From Bacteroidia bacterium (lineage in GTDB: Bacteria; Bacteroidota; Bacteroidia; SXHM01), in assembly GCA_022072225.1 (NCBI GenBank), contig JAJVIC010000009.1, forward strand, positions 217,746-281,745: a DNA stretch of 64,000 bases. Direction: 5' to 3'. The translations under genes and the position numbers were made by a program. Numbering within the stretch: the stretch's first letter is position 1; each line of letters begins with the position of its first letter. The notes under the pieces were generated by a model that had not been told where the DNA came from, ran no database searches, and saw only the letters and a list, made by a program, of their open reading frames with translations. Shown piece by piece: positions 8,188 through 15,615 of this stretch.

Positions 8188-9376
8188 CTTTATTTTTCAA
8201 GTTGAAATAAAATTGCATTGCTTCTTCAATTCCTTTCTGTTCCCAAATGGATAGTAACTCATTCATGTTAATTCCTTTGCTTTCATTGCTATATGAGATA
8301 GATTGATTAACAAATCTAGTCATAAAACCTTGATACATCTTATCTTCTTTACCTCTTACCATACCTAAATATAATAATTTACCATTTAGATAATTTATAA
8401 AAGGTGGGGTATGGTTATTTCTTAATCGTTTCTTATTGCTTCCATTTTTACTTCTATAAAATCTTTCAAACACAATTTGAGTTGGCTCATCTTTCTTACT
8501 TTCATTTTCCCAATAGTTTAACCAAAAGCGTATGTCTTTAATGTATTCACGATTTACATTTGTCTTTTTATTTACAATAACACCGGTTACCTCCTGGCGC
8601 TTATTCCAATCCTGTAAACGCTCTTTGCTATAGTTAATCTTATAATTCTCTTTAACCTCAATAATCTCCTTTAGTTCCTCTTTAAATTTATCCCCAAAAA
8701 TATTGGTATAGGCTGAGAAAGTAATATCATCTGCATACCTCGAGTAAACGGCTCTATATCTTTTAGCTAATTTACTCAAGCGCCAATCAAGGTTTTGACA
8801 TACAATATTAGTTAAGGTTGGTGAAGTTGGAGCACCTTGCGGTAACTTTCCTTCTTCGCAACATAGGTTAGCAATAAGAAAAGAAAGTTTTTCCTTTTCA
8901 TCTTTAAGGTTAAAGGGCTTCAATCCTAAAACAGTTTTTACCCTCCTGAATTCAGTGCTGGGAAAAAAGTTTTCTATGTCAATATTATAAACAAAGTTTT
9001 TTCCCACATGAAGTTTAGCATTATCAACAACTGACCTGTTTGGAATAAAGCCAAAGGCTGCATTGTGTGACTCAAAAACTGCATTTAGAATTTCGTTAAT
9101 ACACTTTTGAATTGCCTTTAGTTTATACTTTGGGGCAGAGATAGGTCGTGTTTCTTTTTTATTCTTTTTCGGAATTTCAAAATTTACATATCGATCTTTT
9201 TTCTTAAAAGCATAATAATTCAAGTGCTTGGCTTGAATTACCAATTTTAGTTTTGGGTCTTTCTTTGGAAACTTTAAATCATAAATCCACTGAAATAATT
9301 CAGCTAACTGCTCAACTGTTTCTACAGATAAAAATCTGGTTTTTATTTCTTCTTTATTTTCAGTCGTTAATTTCAT
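8159..9376 (-). CDS. Retron-type reverse transcriptase
   Basis: 405-aa reverse transcriptase that would copy part of the adjacent structured RNA into a branched RNA-DNA hybrid (msDNA). Motifs in order: R-P-I-S-A-P (residues 77-82), the retron-associated N-A-K-L-H (119-123), the catalytic aspartate in N-I-D-I-E-N-F-F (Asp133), L-P-Q-G-A-P-T-S-P (178-186), the active-site Y-A-D-D (214-217), and V-T-G (263-265), which is typical of retron enzymes. There is no maturase or endonuclease domain, so it is not a group II intron protein. Its ATG is 8 nt after the end of the paired RNA arms at 9385. Its last 29 bp overlap the next gene. Confidence 0.93.
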   Translation of the reverse strand: MKLTTENKEEIKTRFLSVETVEQLAELFQWIYDLKFPKKDPKLKLVIQAKHLNYYAFKKKDRYVNFEIPKKNKKETRPISAPKYKLKAIQKCINEILNAVFESHNAAFGFIPNRSVVDNAKLHVGKNFVYNIDIENFFPSTEFRRVKTVLGLKPFNLKDEKEKLSFLIANLCCEEGKLPQGAPTSPTLTNIVCQNLDWRLSKLAKRYRAVYSRYADDITFSAYTNIFGDKFKEELKEIIEVKENYKINYSKERLQDWNKRQEVTGVIVNKKTNVNREYIKDIRFWLNYWENESKKDEPTQIVFERFYRSKNGSNKKRLRNNHTPPFINYLNGKLLYLGMVRGKEDKMYQGFMTRFVNQSISYSNESKGINMNELLSIWEQKGIEEAMQFYFNLKNKDGAEQSGIL

Positions 9377-9384
9377 AATATTAT

Positions 9385-9604
9385 AAAAGCACCTGCCGGG
9401 TTTTCTTTATGGATGCATGACATAGCTCATACATTACATTACTTCATTTCTCCCAAGATTATTATTTCATTCATACTATTACTCACTTATCATATTTTGA
9501 TAATGCTTATTATAGCTGAAAGAATAATAAAAACTAACCTTGAAAATACATCCAACAAATCGCTGGACAAGGGTTCAAAACCCCGTTTATGTGCAGGTGC
9601 TTTA
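9385..9604 (-). ncRNA. Retron msr-msd RNA
   Basis: About 220 nt, transcribed leftward into the reverse transcriptase gene. The ends carry the a1/a2 inverted repeat expected of retron RNAs: GCAGGTGCTTT at 9593-9603 on the plus strand and its exact complement AAAGCACCTGC at 9386-9396. The 5' (msr) part has two small hairpins: 9571-9583 (5-bp stem, 3-nt loop) and 9551-9567 (6-bp stem with one G-T pair, 5-nt loop). The msd part is one long imperfect hairpin, about 9454-9542, closed by CAAG/CTTG with its apex near 9494. Neither half encodes a convincing protein. The branching guanosine could not be assigned by eye. Confidence 0.85.
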
Positions 9605-9640
9605 TGTTTTTAATACTTCTATTTTATTTACCTTAGATGG

Positions 9641-10084
9641 TTATTCATTAATATTAAGAGGATTTTCTTCCTGGGTTCCTTGTTTAGTTTTTATAAGTTC
9701 TCTGATATTAACTTTTCCTTGAATAGCTCCTTCTGGAGGGCCATCTTCATGTTCAATAAATTCTGAACTGGTAGGTTCTATAAGTTCAATTACAGTTTCA
9801 GCATTTTTATAAAAATCTACTATTGTCAATGCTGAAAGCAAAGTAATATTCGTAAACCACCCCTTCTCTCCCTTTTTACTTGTAACCTTACAATTAAAAA
9901 TATAGGTTGTATTAACTTCGAAAATCATTTTTTCAACGTTAGAGCCCCATATATTAATAGCAACAGTTGTTAATGGATTTTCCAATGGATTTACAATAAT
10001 TGTTTTGCGATTTATTGGTTTATTGTTGATGGTATTAACCTCAACAGGGCCTATTTCCATAATGCGTCCTATTATTAATATCAT
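9641..10084 (-). CDS. DUF3127-like OB-fold protein (tentative)
   Basis: 147-aa protein with a beta-rich N-terminal two thirds (G-R-I-M-E-I-G-P-V-E-V-N, then N-P-L-T-T-V-A-I-N-I-W-G, then F-N-C-K-V-T-S-K-K-G-E-K-G-W-F) that resembles the DUF3127 family, a small OB-like fold often found near DNA-processing genes. The last 50 residues are acidic and probably disordered. The gene lies 11 nt after the 143-aa gene and ends 36 nt before the retron RNA, so it is probably in the same transcript. A role in binding single-stranded DNA is possible but is inference. Confidence 0.62.
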   Translation of the reverse strand: MILIIGRIMEIGPVEVNTINNKPINRKTIIVNPLENPLTTVAINIWGSNVEKMIFEVNTTYIFNCKVTSKKGEKGWFTNITLLSALTIVDFYKNAETVIELIEPTSSEFIEHEDGPPEGAIQGKVNIRELIKTKQGTQEENPLNINE

Positions 10085-10095
10085 TTTGAACTTCT

Positions 10096-10527
10096 TTAAT
10101 TATTTGCAACACAATAATACAATTCTTTCTCATCCAGCCATCCATAACACATACCAATGTCAATTATGATCCCATTTTCAATTTCAAGCATAAACCCTTT
10201 TTCGCCATTATATCCATTTGTCTCTTTTGGGAATGAGCCGTGATTAAATAGCAGGGTTGCATTTCCTGGTCTGCAATTTTTGCAGTATCTGAGTTTGCTA
10301 TGCAAGTAAAAAATATTATCGTTCAAACATTCGTTGAATTTTTCACCAAGCCAATTAAGGAACTCTGTTTTATTTTTTCCATCGTAATCACCCTTCTCAT
10401 CAAGTAATATAGCAATATCAGTTAATTCCATTGCTCCCATTGCGTTTGAAAACTTTTCAATAGCGATTCTGTTTTTCTCAATTTCTACTGGATTGACTTC
10501 CATTTTAATTTTAATTGCTTTCATCAT
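10096..10527 (-). CDS. Small protein of unknown function in the helicase-retron block
   Basis: 143 aa, not recognised. The N-terminal half is helical and acidic. A central C-K-N-C pair within Y-C-K-N-C-R-P-G-N could bind a metal. The C-terminus (G-F-M-L-E-I-E-N-G-I-I-I-D-I-G, then a final Y-Y-C-V-A-N-N) looks beta-rich. The gene starts 14 nt after the helicase stop and ends 11 nt before the DUF3127-like gene, so all three are probably one transcription unit. Confidence 0.65.
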   Translation of the reverse strand: MMKAIKIKMEVNPVEIEKNRIAIEKFSNAMGAMELTDIAILLDEKGDYDGKNKTEFLNWLGEKFNECLNDNIFYLHSKLRYCKNCRPGNATLLFNHGSFPKETNGYNGEKGFMLEIENGIIIDIGMCYGWLDEKELYYCVANN

Positions 10528-10541
10528 GTTTTATGGTTTAA

Positions 10542-11876
10542 TTAAGCTGCATAAGAATATAGTTCGTGTCGGGCACGTGTGATTGCTGTATATAGCCAGC
10601 GGTAATCCTTCCTATCATAATATTGGTGAAGAATTACGTTATCCCACTCACCCCCTTGCGCCTTGTGACAGGTTGTAGCATACCCAAATCTTAAACGCAT
10701 TGCTCCTACATACTGATCATCCCAAGGCATTTTACTAGCTCTGAAAACAGGATTGTGTTTCATTGCTTCTGCAAAAAGTGCTTTCTCTTTTTCAAAATTT
10801 ATATTTCCATCCTGTGAACCTAAAGTATCTAACAGAACTTGAGTAGTTACACAGAATTTTTTTCCGTCAGCCTCAGTAAACTCTATCTGCGCTTGAGCAA
10901 AGCGTAAGTCTGCAACCTTACTTATTTTTGAAAGATTTACAGATTTAACTATACCGTAATCACCTTTCATAATCATTCTATTATTACCTGCCCAGTTAGC
11001 ATGAAGGGTTATCACATCACCGTTTGCAAGTTCTGGTTTTGCGAACTGTCCGAATAATCTGTCTCGGACAGCATTATTGAAAAAATTCACATCCTTATTG
11101 CTGTATGCGATAAAAATCACCTTGTCTAATTGTGCATTATCAAAAGTGTTAAGAAACCTTTTAAGAGCTGCAGTAAAATTCATTTCTGATTTGCATTTAA
11201 GTCCTGAAAAGAGTTTTCCTTCATTCATACAATTTCTTAACAAGGTTGCATTGTTCAGAATATATGAATCATTGTTTTGTCTTTTTACTTCAGTTAGTTC
11301 AATCATTTTAACGTTCAGTTTAAAATGGTGTTGAATATAAAGAGGTGAAAGGGCAGGTGATTCATTTGACAAGACTGGCGGCAATTGAAAAACATCACCA
11401 ATAAATAATATCTTATTTGTTGGATTTCCTTGTTTTACATAGTCAATAAAATCACTTAATAGAGGTTTTCCTGTTTTGAAGTTTTCAGATTGATTTACCC
11501 TGTCGCTTATCATAGACGACTCATCTATTATAAACAAAGTATATTCATTGTTCGAATTAATTTTTCTTTTGAGTCGGATAATACCATCAGTTATTTGTTC
11601 AGGAGTATAAATCATACTGTGAACAGTTTGTGAGTATCGTTCTGTTTTTGCGCTTATAACTTTTGCTGCTCTACCTGTAGGTGCCGCAATAAAAAATTTC
11701 ATTTCATTTTCTTTAAGATGACATGCTAATGCCTTGATTAAAGATGTTTTTCCTGTTCCCGCTGAACCTCGCAGAATGAAAACATCTTGCTTGTTTTCAG
11801 GCGACACGAATTTTTCAATTTCATTTAATGCATTTACTTGTTCAGTGGTTGGTTGGAAGGTGAGATGTTTTTTCAT
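10542..11876 (-). CDS. RecD/Pif1-like superfamily 1 DNA helicase
   Basis: 444-aa ATP-dependent helicase of the RecD2/Pif1 branch, probably acting 5' to 3' on DNA. Walker A is G-S-A-G-T-G-K-T (residues 37-44), motif Ia is A-A-P-T-G-R-A-A-K, Walker B is I-I-D-E-S (116-120), motif III is I-G-D-V-F-Q-L-P-P-V, and the C-terminal motifs are T-C-H-K-A-Q-G-G-E-W and Y-T-A-I-T-R-A-R. No extra nuclease domain is visible. It opens the minus-strand block that leads through two small genes into the retron, and is divergent from a WYL-type regulator with a 97-bp gap. Confidence 0.9.
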   Translation of the reverse strand: MKKHLTFQPTTEQVNALNEIEKFVSPENKQDVFILRGSAGTGKTSLIKALACHLKENEMKFFIAAPTGRAAKVISAKTERYSQTVHSMIYTPEQITDGIIRLKRKINSNNEYTLFIIDESSMISDRVNQSENFKTGKPLLSDFIDYVKQGNPTNKILFIGDVFQLPPVLSNESPALSPLYIQHHFKLNVKMIELTEVKRQNNDSYILNNATLLRNCMNEGKLFSGLKCKSEMNFTAALKRFLNTFDNAQLDKVIFIAYSNKDVNFFNNAVRDRLFGQFAKPELANGDVITLHANWAGNNRMIMKGDYGIVKSVNLSKISKVADLRFAQAQIEFTEADGKKFCVTTQVLLDTLGSQDGNINFEKEKALFAEAMKHNPVFRASKMPWDDQYVGAMRLRFGYATTCHKAQGGEWDNVILHQYYDRKDYRWLYTAITRARHELYSYAA

Positions 11877-11931
11877 AGCGTTGTTTTTGCGTTAATAATT
11901 TTTAAATTCGAGGCAAAGAAACATCCACCCA

Positions 11932-11948
11932 ATGCAGCCTATTTGCAT
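11932..11948. promoter_or_regulatory. Candidate operator, ATGCA-N7-TGCAT
   Basis: A perfect 5-bp inverted repeat with 7-bp spacer in the 97-bp gap between the divergent helicase and WYL regulator genes. It could be the binding site of the regulator. The repeat is short, so this is a weak call. Confidence 0.25.
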
Positions 11949-11973
11949 CGTAAAAAATATTTAAAAAAACTTT

Positions 11974-12957
11974 ATGCCTGCTAATAAAAACGCTTACGGA
12001 AGATACCTCGCTATTGATGATAAACTTAAAACAGGACGAAAATTTACTTGGGAACAATTAGCTGATGCATGTGAATTATCTTCAATGGTTCGCGCTAGAC
12101 CAAGTGAAAGCACCATCAAACATGATATTATCGAATTGCGTAATTCCTTTAATGCACCAATCCCAAAAGCTAAAGATGGTCAATATTATTATGAAGATAA
12201 AACCTTCTCTATAGTAAATTCCCCTATTACTGATGAAGATGTGGATAAGCTAAATGAGGCATTAGTTATCCTTAAACAGTTTCAATCTCTTCCTCAATTT
12301 CAGGGTATCGAAGAGTTTATATTAAAACTTGAATCAAAAACAGGAAAAAAAGGAAAAAAGACACCTAATGTTATAGAGTTTGAATCTCAATACAATCTAA
12401 AAGGAATAGAATATTTATCTAATTTATACAGGTTTATACTAGATGAAAGGGCGATATTTATTGATTATCAGAAATTCAGCGAAAACAAACCAACGGAATT
12501 ATTAGTGCACCCTTATTTTTTGAAAGAATATAACAATAGATGGTTCCTATTTGGTTTCAATGAAACCTATTCATTAACAGAAATTTTTGCATTGGATAGA
12601 ATGATATTTATTCGTTCATCAGGCAAGCCTTTCATAGCTAATGAAAGTATAAACTTTGAAAACTATTTTTCTGATTTTATAGGTGTTTCAAAAACAATAA
12701 AAGAGGAAAAGGAAAAAATTCTTTTAGCGTTTAATCCTCAAAGAGCAAATTATGTTAAAACTAAGCTACTTCATCATTCTCAGCGAATAGTAAAAGAAAC
12801 AAAAACAAAATGTTTAATTGAAATTGAGGTAATTCCTAATCCTGAATTGAAAGCGAAGATTTTAGAATTCGGAAGTGATGTTGTAGTTCTTAAACCTGAA
12901 AAACTTGCAGCAGAAATCCAATTAATATTGAAAGATGCTGTATCTAATTATAAATAA
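11974..12957 (+). CDS. WYL-domain transcriptional regulator
   Basis: 327-aa regulator with an N-terminal winged-helix region (residues 1-70, with S-E-S-T-I-K-H-D-I-I-E-L as the recognition-helix area) and a WYL domain from about residue 155. The core there reads I-F-I-D-Y-Q-K-F, then V-H-P-Y-F-L-K-E-Y-N-N-R-W-F-L-F-G, then A-L-D-R-M. WYL regulators bind a ligand, in several cases thought to be nucleic acid, and commonly repress defence operons. It is divergent from the helicase-retron block and probably controls it. The gene is A/T-rich like that block. Confidence 0.85.
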   Translation: MPANKNAYGRYLAIDDKLKTGRKFTWEQLADACELSSMVRARPSESTIKHDIIELRNSFNAPIPKAKDGQYYYEDKTFSIVNSPITDEDVDKLNEALVILKQFQSLPQFQGIEEFILKLESKTGKKGKKTPNVIEFESQYNLKGIEYLSNLYRFILDERAIFIDYQKFSENKPTELLVHPYFLKEYNNRWFLFGFNETYSLTEIFALDRMIFIRSSGKPFIANESINFENYFSDFIGVSKTIKEEKEKILLAFNPQRANYVKTKLLHHSQRIVKETKTKCLIEIEVIPNPELKAKILEFGSDVVVLKPEKLAAEIQLILKDAVSNYK

Positions 12958-13077
12958 ATCTTATAGTTCAAAATAGCAGCCACTTAACTTGTACTTAAGC
13001 AAAAGGTCTTCACCCTCCTTAAAAAAGCGGAATACTATGCTTTCTCCCTCTAGTCCTTTTACCTCTCAACCCCCCAC

Positions 13078-13112
13078 AAAAAAAATCCCCGCACTCTCAT
13101 GCGAGGATTTTT
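13078..13112. terminator. Hairpin terminator, probably bidirectional
   Basis: An A-run and AATCCCCGCA pair with TGCGAGGATT and a T-run across a 6-nt loop. It lies just past the stop of the minus-strand gene ending at 13155 and also faces the regulator gene. The second array-associated gene has a very similar hairpin at 59874-59905. Confidence 0.7.
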
Positions 13113-13154
13113 CCAACCCCATAAATCAAACATTAAAAATCAAACATCCAACCT

Positions 13155-14165
13155 CTACATCACCTCCACCTCATACCCCTGCACATTCGGCCCCTGATTT
13201 TGAATATTAAAAAACGGTCTGAAATCAGCAGCAGTAAAAGTCCGTGTAATCTCCTGACCTGGTAATAAAAACTCACCAATACCGCTCCATCCATCCGTGT
13301 CTGTCATTGCACTGTAAAAATGCAACCCACCTATTGCCGGTCCGCTGGTAGTATTCTTCAATCGCAAAGTAACACCCGCAGTCCACTGCGTATTCGCAGG
13401 TCCGAATAAATTAAACACAGTCATACCCGCAACATCGCCTGTAAAAAGATTTCCGCTTCCACCACCCGGAGTGCTCACCAATTCCAAAACCTTCTCCCAG
13501 ATAAAACGCTCCCTCAGCGAAGCATTCTTTCTGAAAATATGCTTCCCATCCTCCATCATCTCCCTGCCATCAGCATAAATCAGATTGTTCGCTACAATTT
13601 TTGCATCCGTCTCCTCCTGCGCATCCTGTTGTGCATCTTTAAATAAACCATACGTGCTTCCAAATTCAGTCCGCGCAGTTTCAAAATCAGCACCAAATGT
13701 TGCAGGCATACCCCCGTTAGTACCCAATACCGCACCGTGTTCATCAATAAAATTCTTCCCGCTCTGCATCAGCAAAACCACCTGCTCCCAGTTCTGCGCA
13801 TAAGCCTTTTCATAATACCCCTTACCAGCCTCCTCTATCCGCGGCTTGTAATTCGCACCCTTAAAAGCCTTGCTGATATACCCATCCAGCGAGTTCCATT
13901 TTGCTATCGCAAGCTCATGCTTCTCAACCAGCAAAATCCGCAAACTCTCCGCGTCAGCATACCTTGCCTGCCCGTCAGGCAAAGCCCTTGCCGCCTGTAT
14001 AGCAGCCTTGCGCGTTACCGATAAACCCGGGGTATAAATAGTGTTCTCAGCGGCAAATTCCGCTTCATGTTCCGCCTGGCTGTCCCAGACAATGTCTAAA
14101 CCGGCATAAAGTTCTGCTTGCGAGCAGTTATAATCCTTAACCGGTCTTTCTTCAATGTGTGCCAT
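13155..14165 (-). CDS. Array-associated protein 1, unknown function
   Basis: 336 aa, no signal peptide, function not recognised. Residues 1-215 are alanine- and glutamate-rich and helical. Residues 225-336 are beta-rich with a Gly-rich linker (P-G-G-G-S-G). The last 60 residues (starting L-H-F-Y, then F-N-I-Q-N-Q-G-P-N-V-Q-G-Y) resemble the end of the protein encoded at 59950-61164 (M-R-F-Y, then L-N-V-Q-N-I-G-G-G-N-G). Both genes have a 21-bp-period array upstream and a hairpin terminator downstream. The strand shows a marked C-rich/G-rich skew compared with its neighbours. Confidence 0.8.
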   Translation of the reverse strand: MAHIEERPVKDYNCSQAELYAGLDIVWDSQAEHEAEFAAENTIYTPGLSVTRKAAIQAARALPDGQARYADAESLRILLVEKHELAIAKWNSLDGYISKAFKGANYKPRIEEAGKGYYEKAYAQNWEQVVLLMQSGKNFIDEHGAVLGTNGGMPATFGADFETARTEFGSTYGLFKDAQQDAQEETDAKIVANNLIYADGREMMEDGKHIFRKNASLRERFIWEKVLELVSTPGGGSGNLFTGDVAGMTVFNLFGPANTQWTAGVTLRLKNTTSGPAIGGLHFYSAMTDTDGWSGIGEFLLPGQEITRTFTAADFRPFFNIQNQGPNVQGYEVEVM

Positions 14166-14266
14166 TGTTTTCTAAGTTTTAGGTTAAACATTAATTTACG
14201 TCAATTCAAAAATCGCCTTTCAAACTATATGCCAATCACCTTATCCTTAACACATTACCAATATAT

Positions 14267-14518
14267 TTCTGCCAAAATTTCCTGTATTCTTGCCAAAATT
14301 TCCTATATTCTTCCTAAAAGTGTCTGTACAGTTCCTTAAAATGCCTGTACTATTCCCAAAAGTGTCTGTACAGTTCCTTAAATCGTCTGTATCCTTGCCA
14401 AAATTTCCTGTATTCCTGCCAAAATTTCCTGTATCCTCACCCAAACCCTCTGTCTCCTTCCTTACAAAACGTATCACCTCCCTCAAACAATCCGTATTTT
14501 TTCTCCAACCATTTGTCA
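14267..14518. repeat. Array 1: twelve degenerate 21-bp tandem repeats
   Basis: Twelve consecutive units of exactly 21 bp starting at 14267, 14288, 14309, 14330, 14351, 14372, 14393, 14414, 14435, 14456, 14477 and 14498. Typical units contain TGCCAAAATTTCCTGTAT; units 3-6 follow a second version ending in CTGTAC. There are no unique spacers, so this is not CRISPR. The array ends about 100 bp upstream of the gene starting at 14165. The period equals two turns of B-DNA. Heptad-peptide reading frames across it are a by-product of the 21-bp period. Confidence 0.92.
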
Positions 14519-14586
14519 AACATTAAAACATCCCTGGCAAACCCTCCCGAAAAATAATTTCACTCCCCCCACAATAATTTAAAATT

Positions 14587-14846
14587 CCTGTCGTTATTAT
14601 AGTATAACTACTGTAATAATTCAGGAGAAGCACACAACAAAGAGTACCCTGTCAGGTGCCTTGAGGATGAGCCATGCTAAAGTATTCTTAACCTGAATTT
14701 GGTGTTGGAGAAGAATACGCTGCATAAACCCTGCTTCATAAACTCATGAAGGGAATGGCGCATAACGACTGACAGCCGGAAAGACGGCCCCGCTGATTTA
14801 ATCAGCAAAAAAAGCCTTCTGCCTTTGGGGTGGTGGGCTTTTTTTT
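14587..14846 (+). ncRNA. Candidate structured RNA with its own terminator
   Basis: About 260 nt without a plausible gene. Paired elements visible by eye: a hairpin at 14587-14625; a long-range stem CTGTCAG (14649-14655) with CTGACAG (14769-14775), extended inward by GTGCC (14656-14660) with GGCGC (14757-14761); inside it GTATTCTT/AAGAATAC (14682-14689 and 14711-14718) and CTTCAT/ATGAAG (14734-14739 and 14746-14751); then GCCG/CGGC (14775-14788) and GCTGA/TCAGC (14792-14806). A terminator follows. The family is not recognised; it is not tmRNA, RNase P or SRP RNA by their conserved words. Confidence 0.5.
14807..14846 (+). terminator. Rho-independent terminator of the candidate RNA
   Basis: AAAAAAAGCC at 14807-14816 pairs with GGCTTTTTTT at 14836-14845, with a run of eight T residues. 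It lies 150 bp before the antitoxin gene, so it ends the upstream transcript. Confidence 0.75.
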
Positions 14847-14861
14847 AATAGGTTTCATAAT

Positions 14862-14909
14862 TCCTTTGCGTTCTTTGCGGGCTGCTTCTTTGTGCCCTCT
14901 GCGGTTAAA
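14862..14909. repeat. Dispersed repeat CTTTGCG...CTCTGCGGTTAAA
   Basis: The words CCTTTGCGTTCTTTGCGG and CCCTCTGCGGTTAAAG belong to a dispersed intergenic repeat also seen at 16742-16770, 33427-33486, 34976-35040 and 45011-45045. Confidence 0.65.
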
Positions 14910-14977
14910 GGCTGTTGATTTTTTTATTGCAAAGACACCAAACAGAGGCATTAGCCCGTAAAGCAAAACATATTTTG

Positions 14978-14985
14978 TAATTTTG
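14978..14985 (+). promoter_or_regulatory. -7 element TAATTTTG for the toxin-antitoxin pair
   Basis: Match to TAnnTTTG, 17 nt before the antitoxin ATG at 15003. Confidence 0.35.
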
Positions 14986-15002
14986 AATATCAATTAAACG
15001 GT

Positions 15003-15287
15003 ATGAAACAAAAAAGCGGTAAAAAAGAATATGCAAAAGAACAGGTAGTTCACCATGCAAAAGAACCTGACGCAGTTTATGACATCACAAAACCCGAAAA
15101 CAACATGCTCTCAAAATCTTCTGTAATTGCTTCAGTAAAAAATCTTCCTGATAAATTTACGATAGATGAATTAATCGAACGGTTGTTGTTTATGCAATCG
15201 GTAGAAAAAGGGTTAAAAGATTCTAAAGAGGGAAGGGTTTATACCGAAGCTGAAGCTAAGAAAAAGCTGAAGAAATGGCTAAAGTAA
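15003..15287 (+). CDS. Antitoxin of a ParE/RelE-type pair
   Basis: 94-aa basic protein that overlaps the following ParE-like toxin gene by 13 bp, which is the usual arrangement of an antitoxin. The first 40 residues are polar and rich in Lys. The C-terminal half (F-T-I-D-E-L-I-E-R-L-L-F-M, then E-A-E-A-K-K-K-L-K-K-W) is helical and would wrap the toxin, as in known pairs. The antitoxin family is not clear from sequence alone. It may also repress its own promoter. Confidence 0.72.
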   Translation: MKQKSGKKEYAKEQVVHHAKEPDAVYDITKPENNMLSKSSVIASVKNLPDKFTIDELIERLLFMQSVEKGLKDSKEGRVYTEAEAKKKLKKWLK

Positions 15288-15562
15288 TATGGACTGCCAA
15301 TGCACTTGAAAACTTAGATGATATTGCAGAATACATTGCAAAAGATTCGTTGCATTATGCTGAACTGACTGTAGAGAGACTTTTTTCATCTGCAAAAATT
15401 CTTAAAAAATATCCGCTTTCGGGACGCATTGTTCCTGAATTTGAGTTGGAACATATCCGCGAAATTATTGAAGGTGGTTACAGGATTGTTTACCAGATTA
15501 AAGACGATAAAACTATTGAAGTGCTGTCTGTAAGGCATGGGTCAAAATTGATGAAGATGTAA
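15275..15562 (+). CDS. ParE/RelE-superfamily toxin
   Basis: 95-aa toxin of the ParE/RelE fold. Family features: the start V-I-W-T-A-N-A-L-E-N-L-D-D-I-A-E-Y-I, the central K-Y-P-L-S-G-R-I-V-P-E, and the C-terminal Y-R-I-V-Y-Q-I then V-L-S-V-R-H-G. The conserved Arg-Ile-Val-Tyr and His/Arg near the end fit ParE (gyrase poison) at least as well as RelE (mRNA interferase). It is translated from an ATG inside the antitoxin gene. Confidence 0.88.
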   Translation: MAKVIWTANALENLDDIAEYIAKDSLHYAELTVERLFSSAKILKKYPLSGRIVPEFELEHIREIIEGGYRIVYQIKDDKTIEVLSVRHGSKLMKM

Positions 15563-15597
15563 TCCCTGCCTTGTATAGTTGGCAAGCATTAATCCTC

Positions 15598-15605
15598 TAT
15601 ATTTG
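15598..15605 (+). promoter_or_regulatory. -7 element TATATTTG for mqnC
   Basis: Match to TAnnTTTG ten nt before the ATG at 15616, with a TTG at 15579-15581 in roughly the -33 position. It implies an almost leaderless mRNA and supports the chosen start. Confidence 0.5.
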
Positions 15606-15615
15606 TCCTCTTATA

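Noticed and set aside
7447-9604. Reverse transcriptase as group II intron or diversity-generating element
   Set aside because: No maturase domain, no intron domain V, and no template/variable repeat pair; the inverted RNA ends and V-T-G motif fit a retron.
9413-9722. Short plus-strand reading frames over the retron RNA
   Set aside because: They lie in the paired RNA region, opposite to all neighbouring transcription, with A/T-driven composition.
7447-12957. Island as an intact prophage or integrative element
   Set aside because: No integrase, structural gene, or matching flanking repeats were seen.
14247-14526. Reading frames on both strands across array 1
   Set aside because: Open only because of the 21-bp period; the peptide is a simple heptad repeat on both strands.
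14587-14846. tmRNA, RNase P, SRP RNA, or a cobalamin or TPP riboswitch
   Set aside because: Short words resemble parts of the B12 and TPP consensus, but the ordered conserved motifs are missing and no cofactor gene is downstream.
14802-14993. 63-aa minus-strand frame before the antitoxin
   Set aside because: Composed of a dispersed repeat and the terminator; peptide R-R-G-H-K-E-A-A is a by-product of the repeat.
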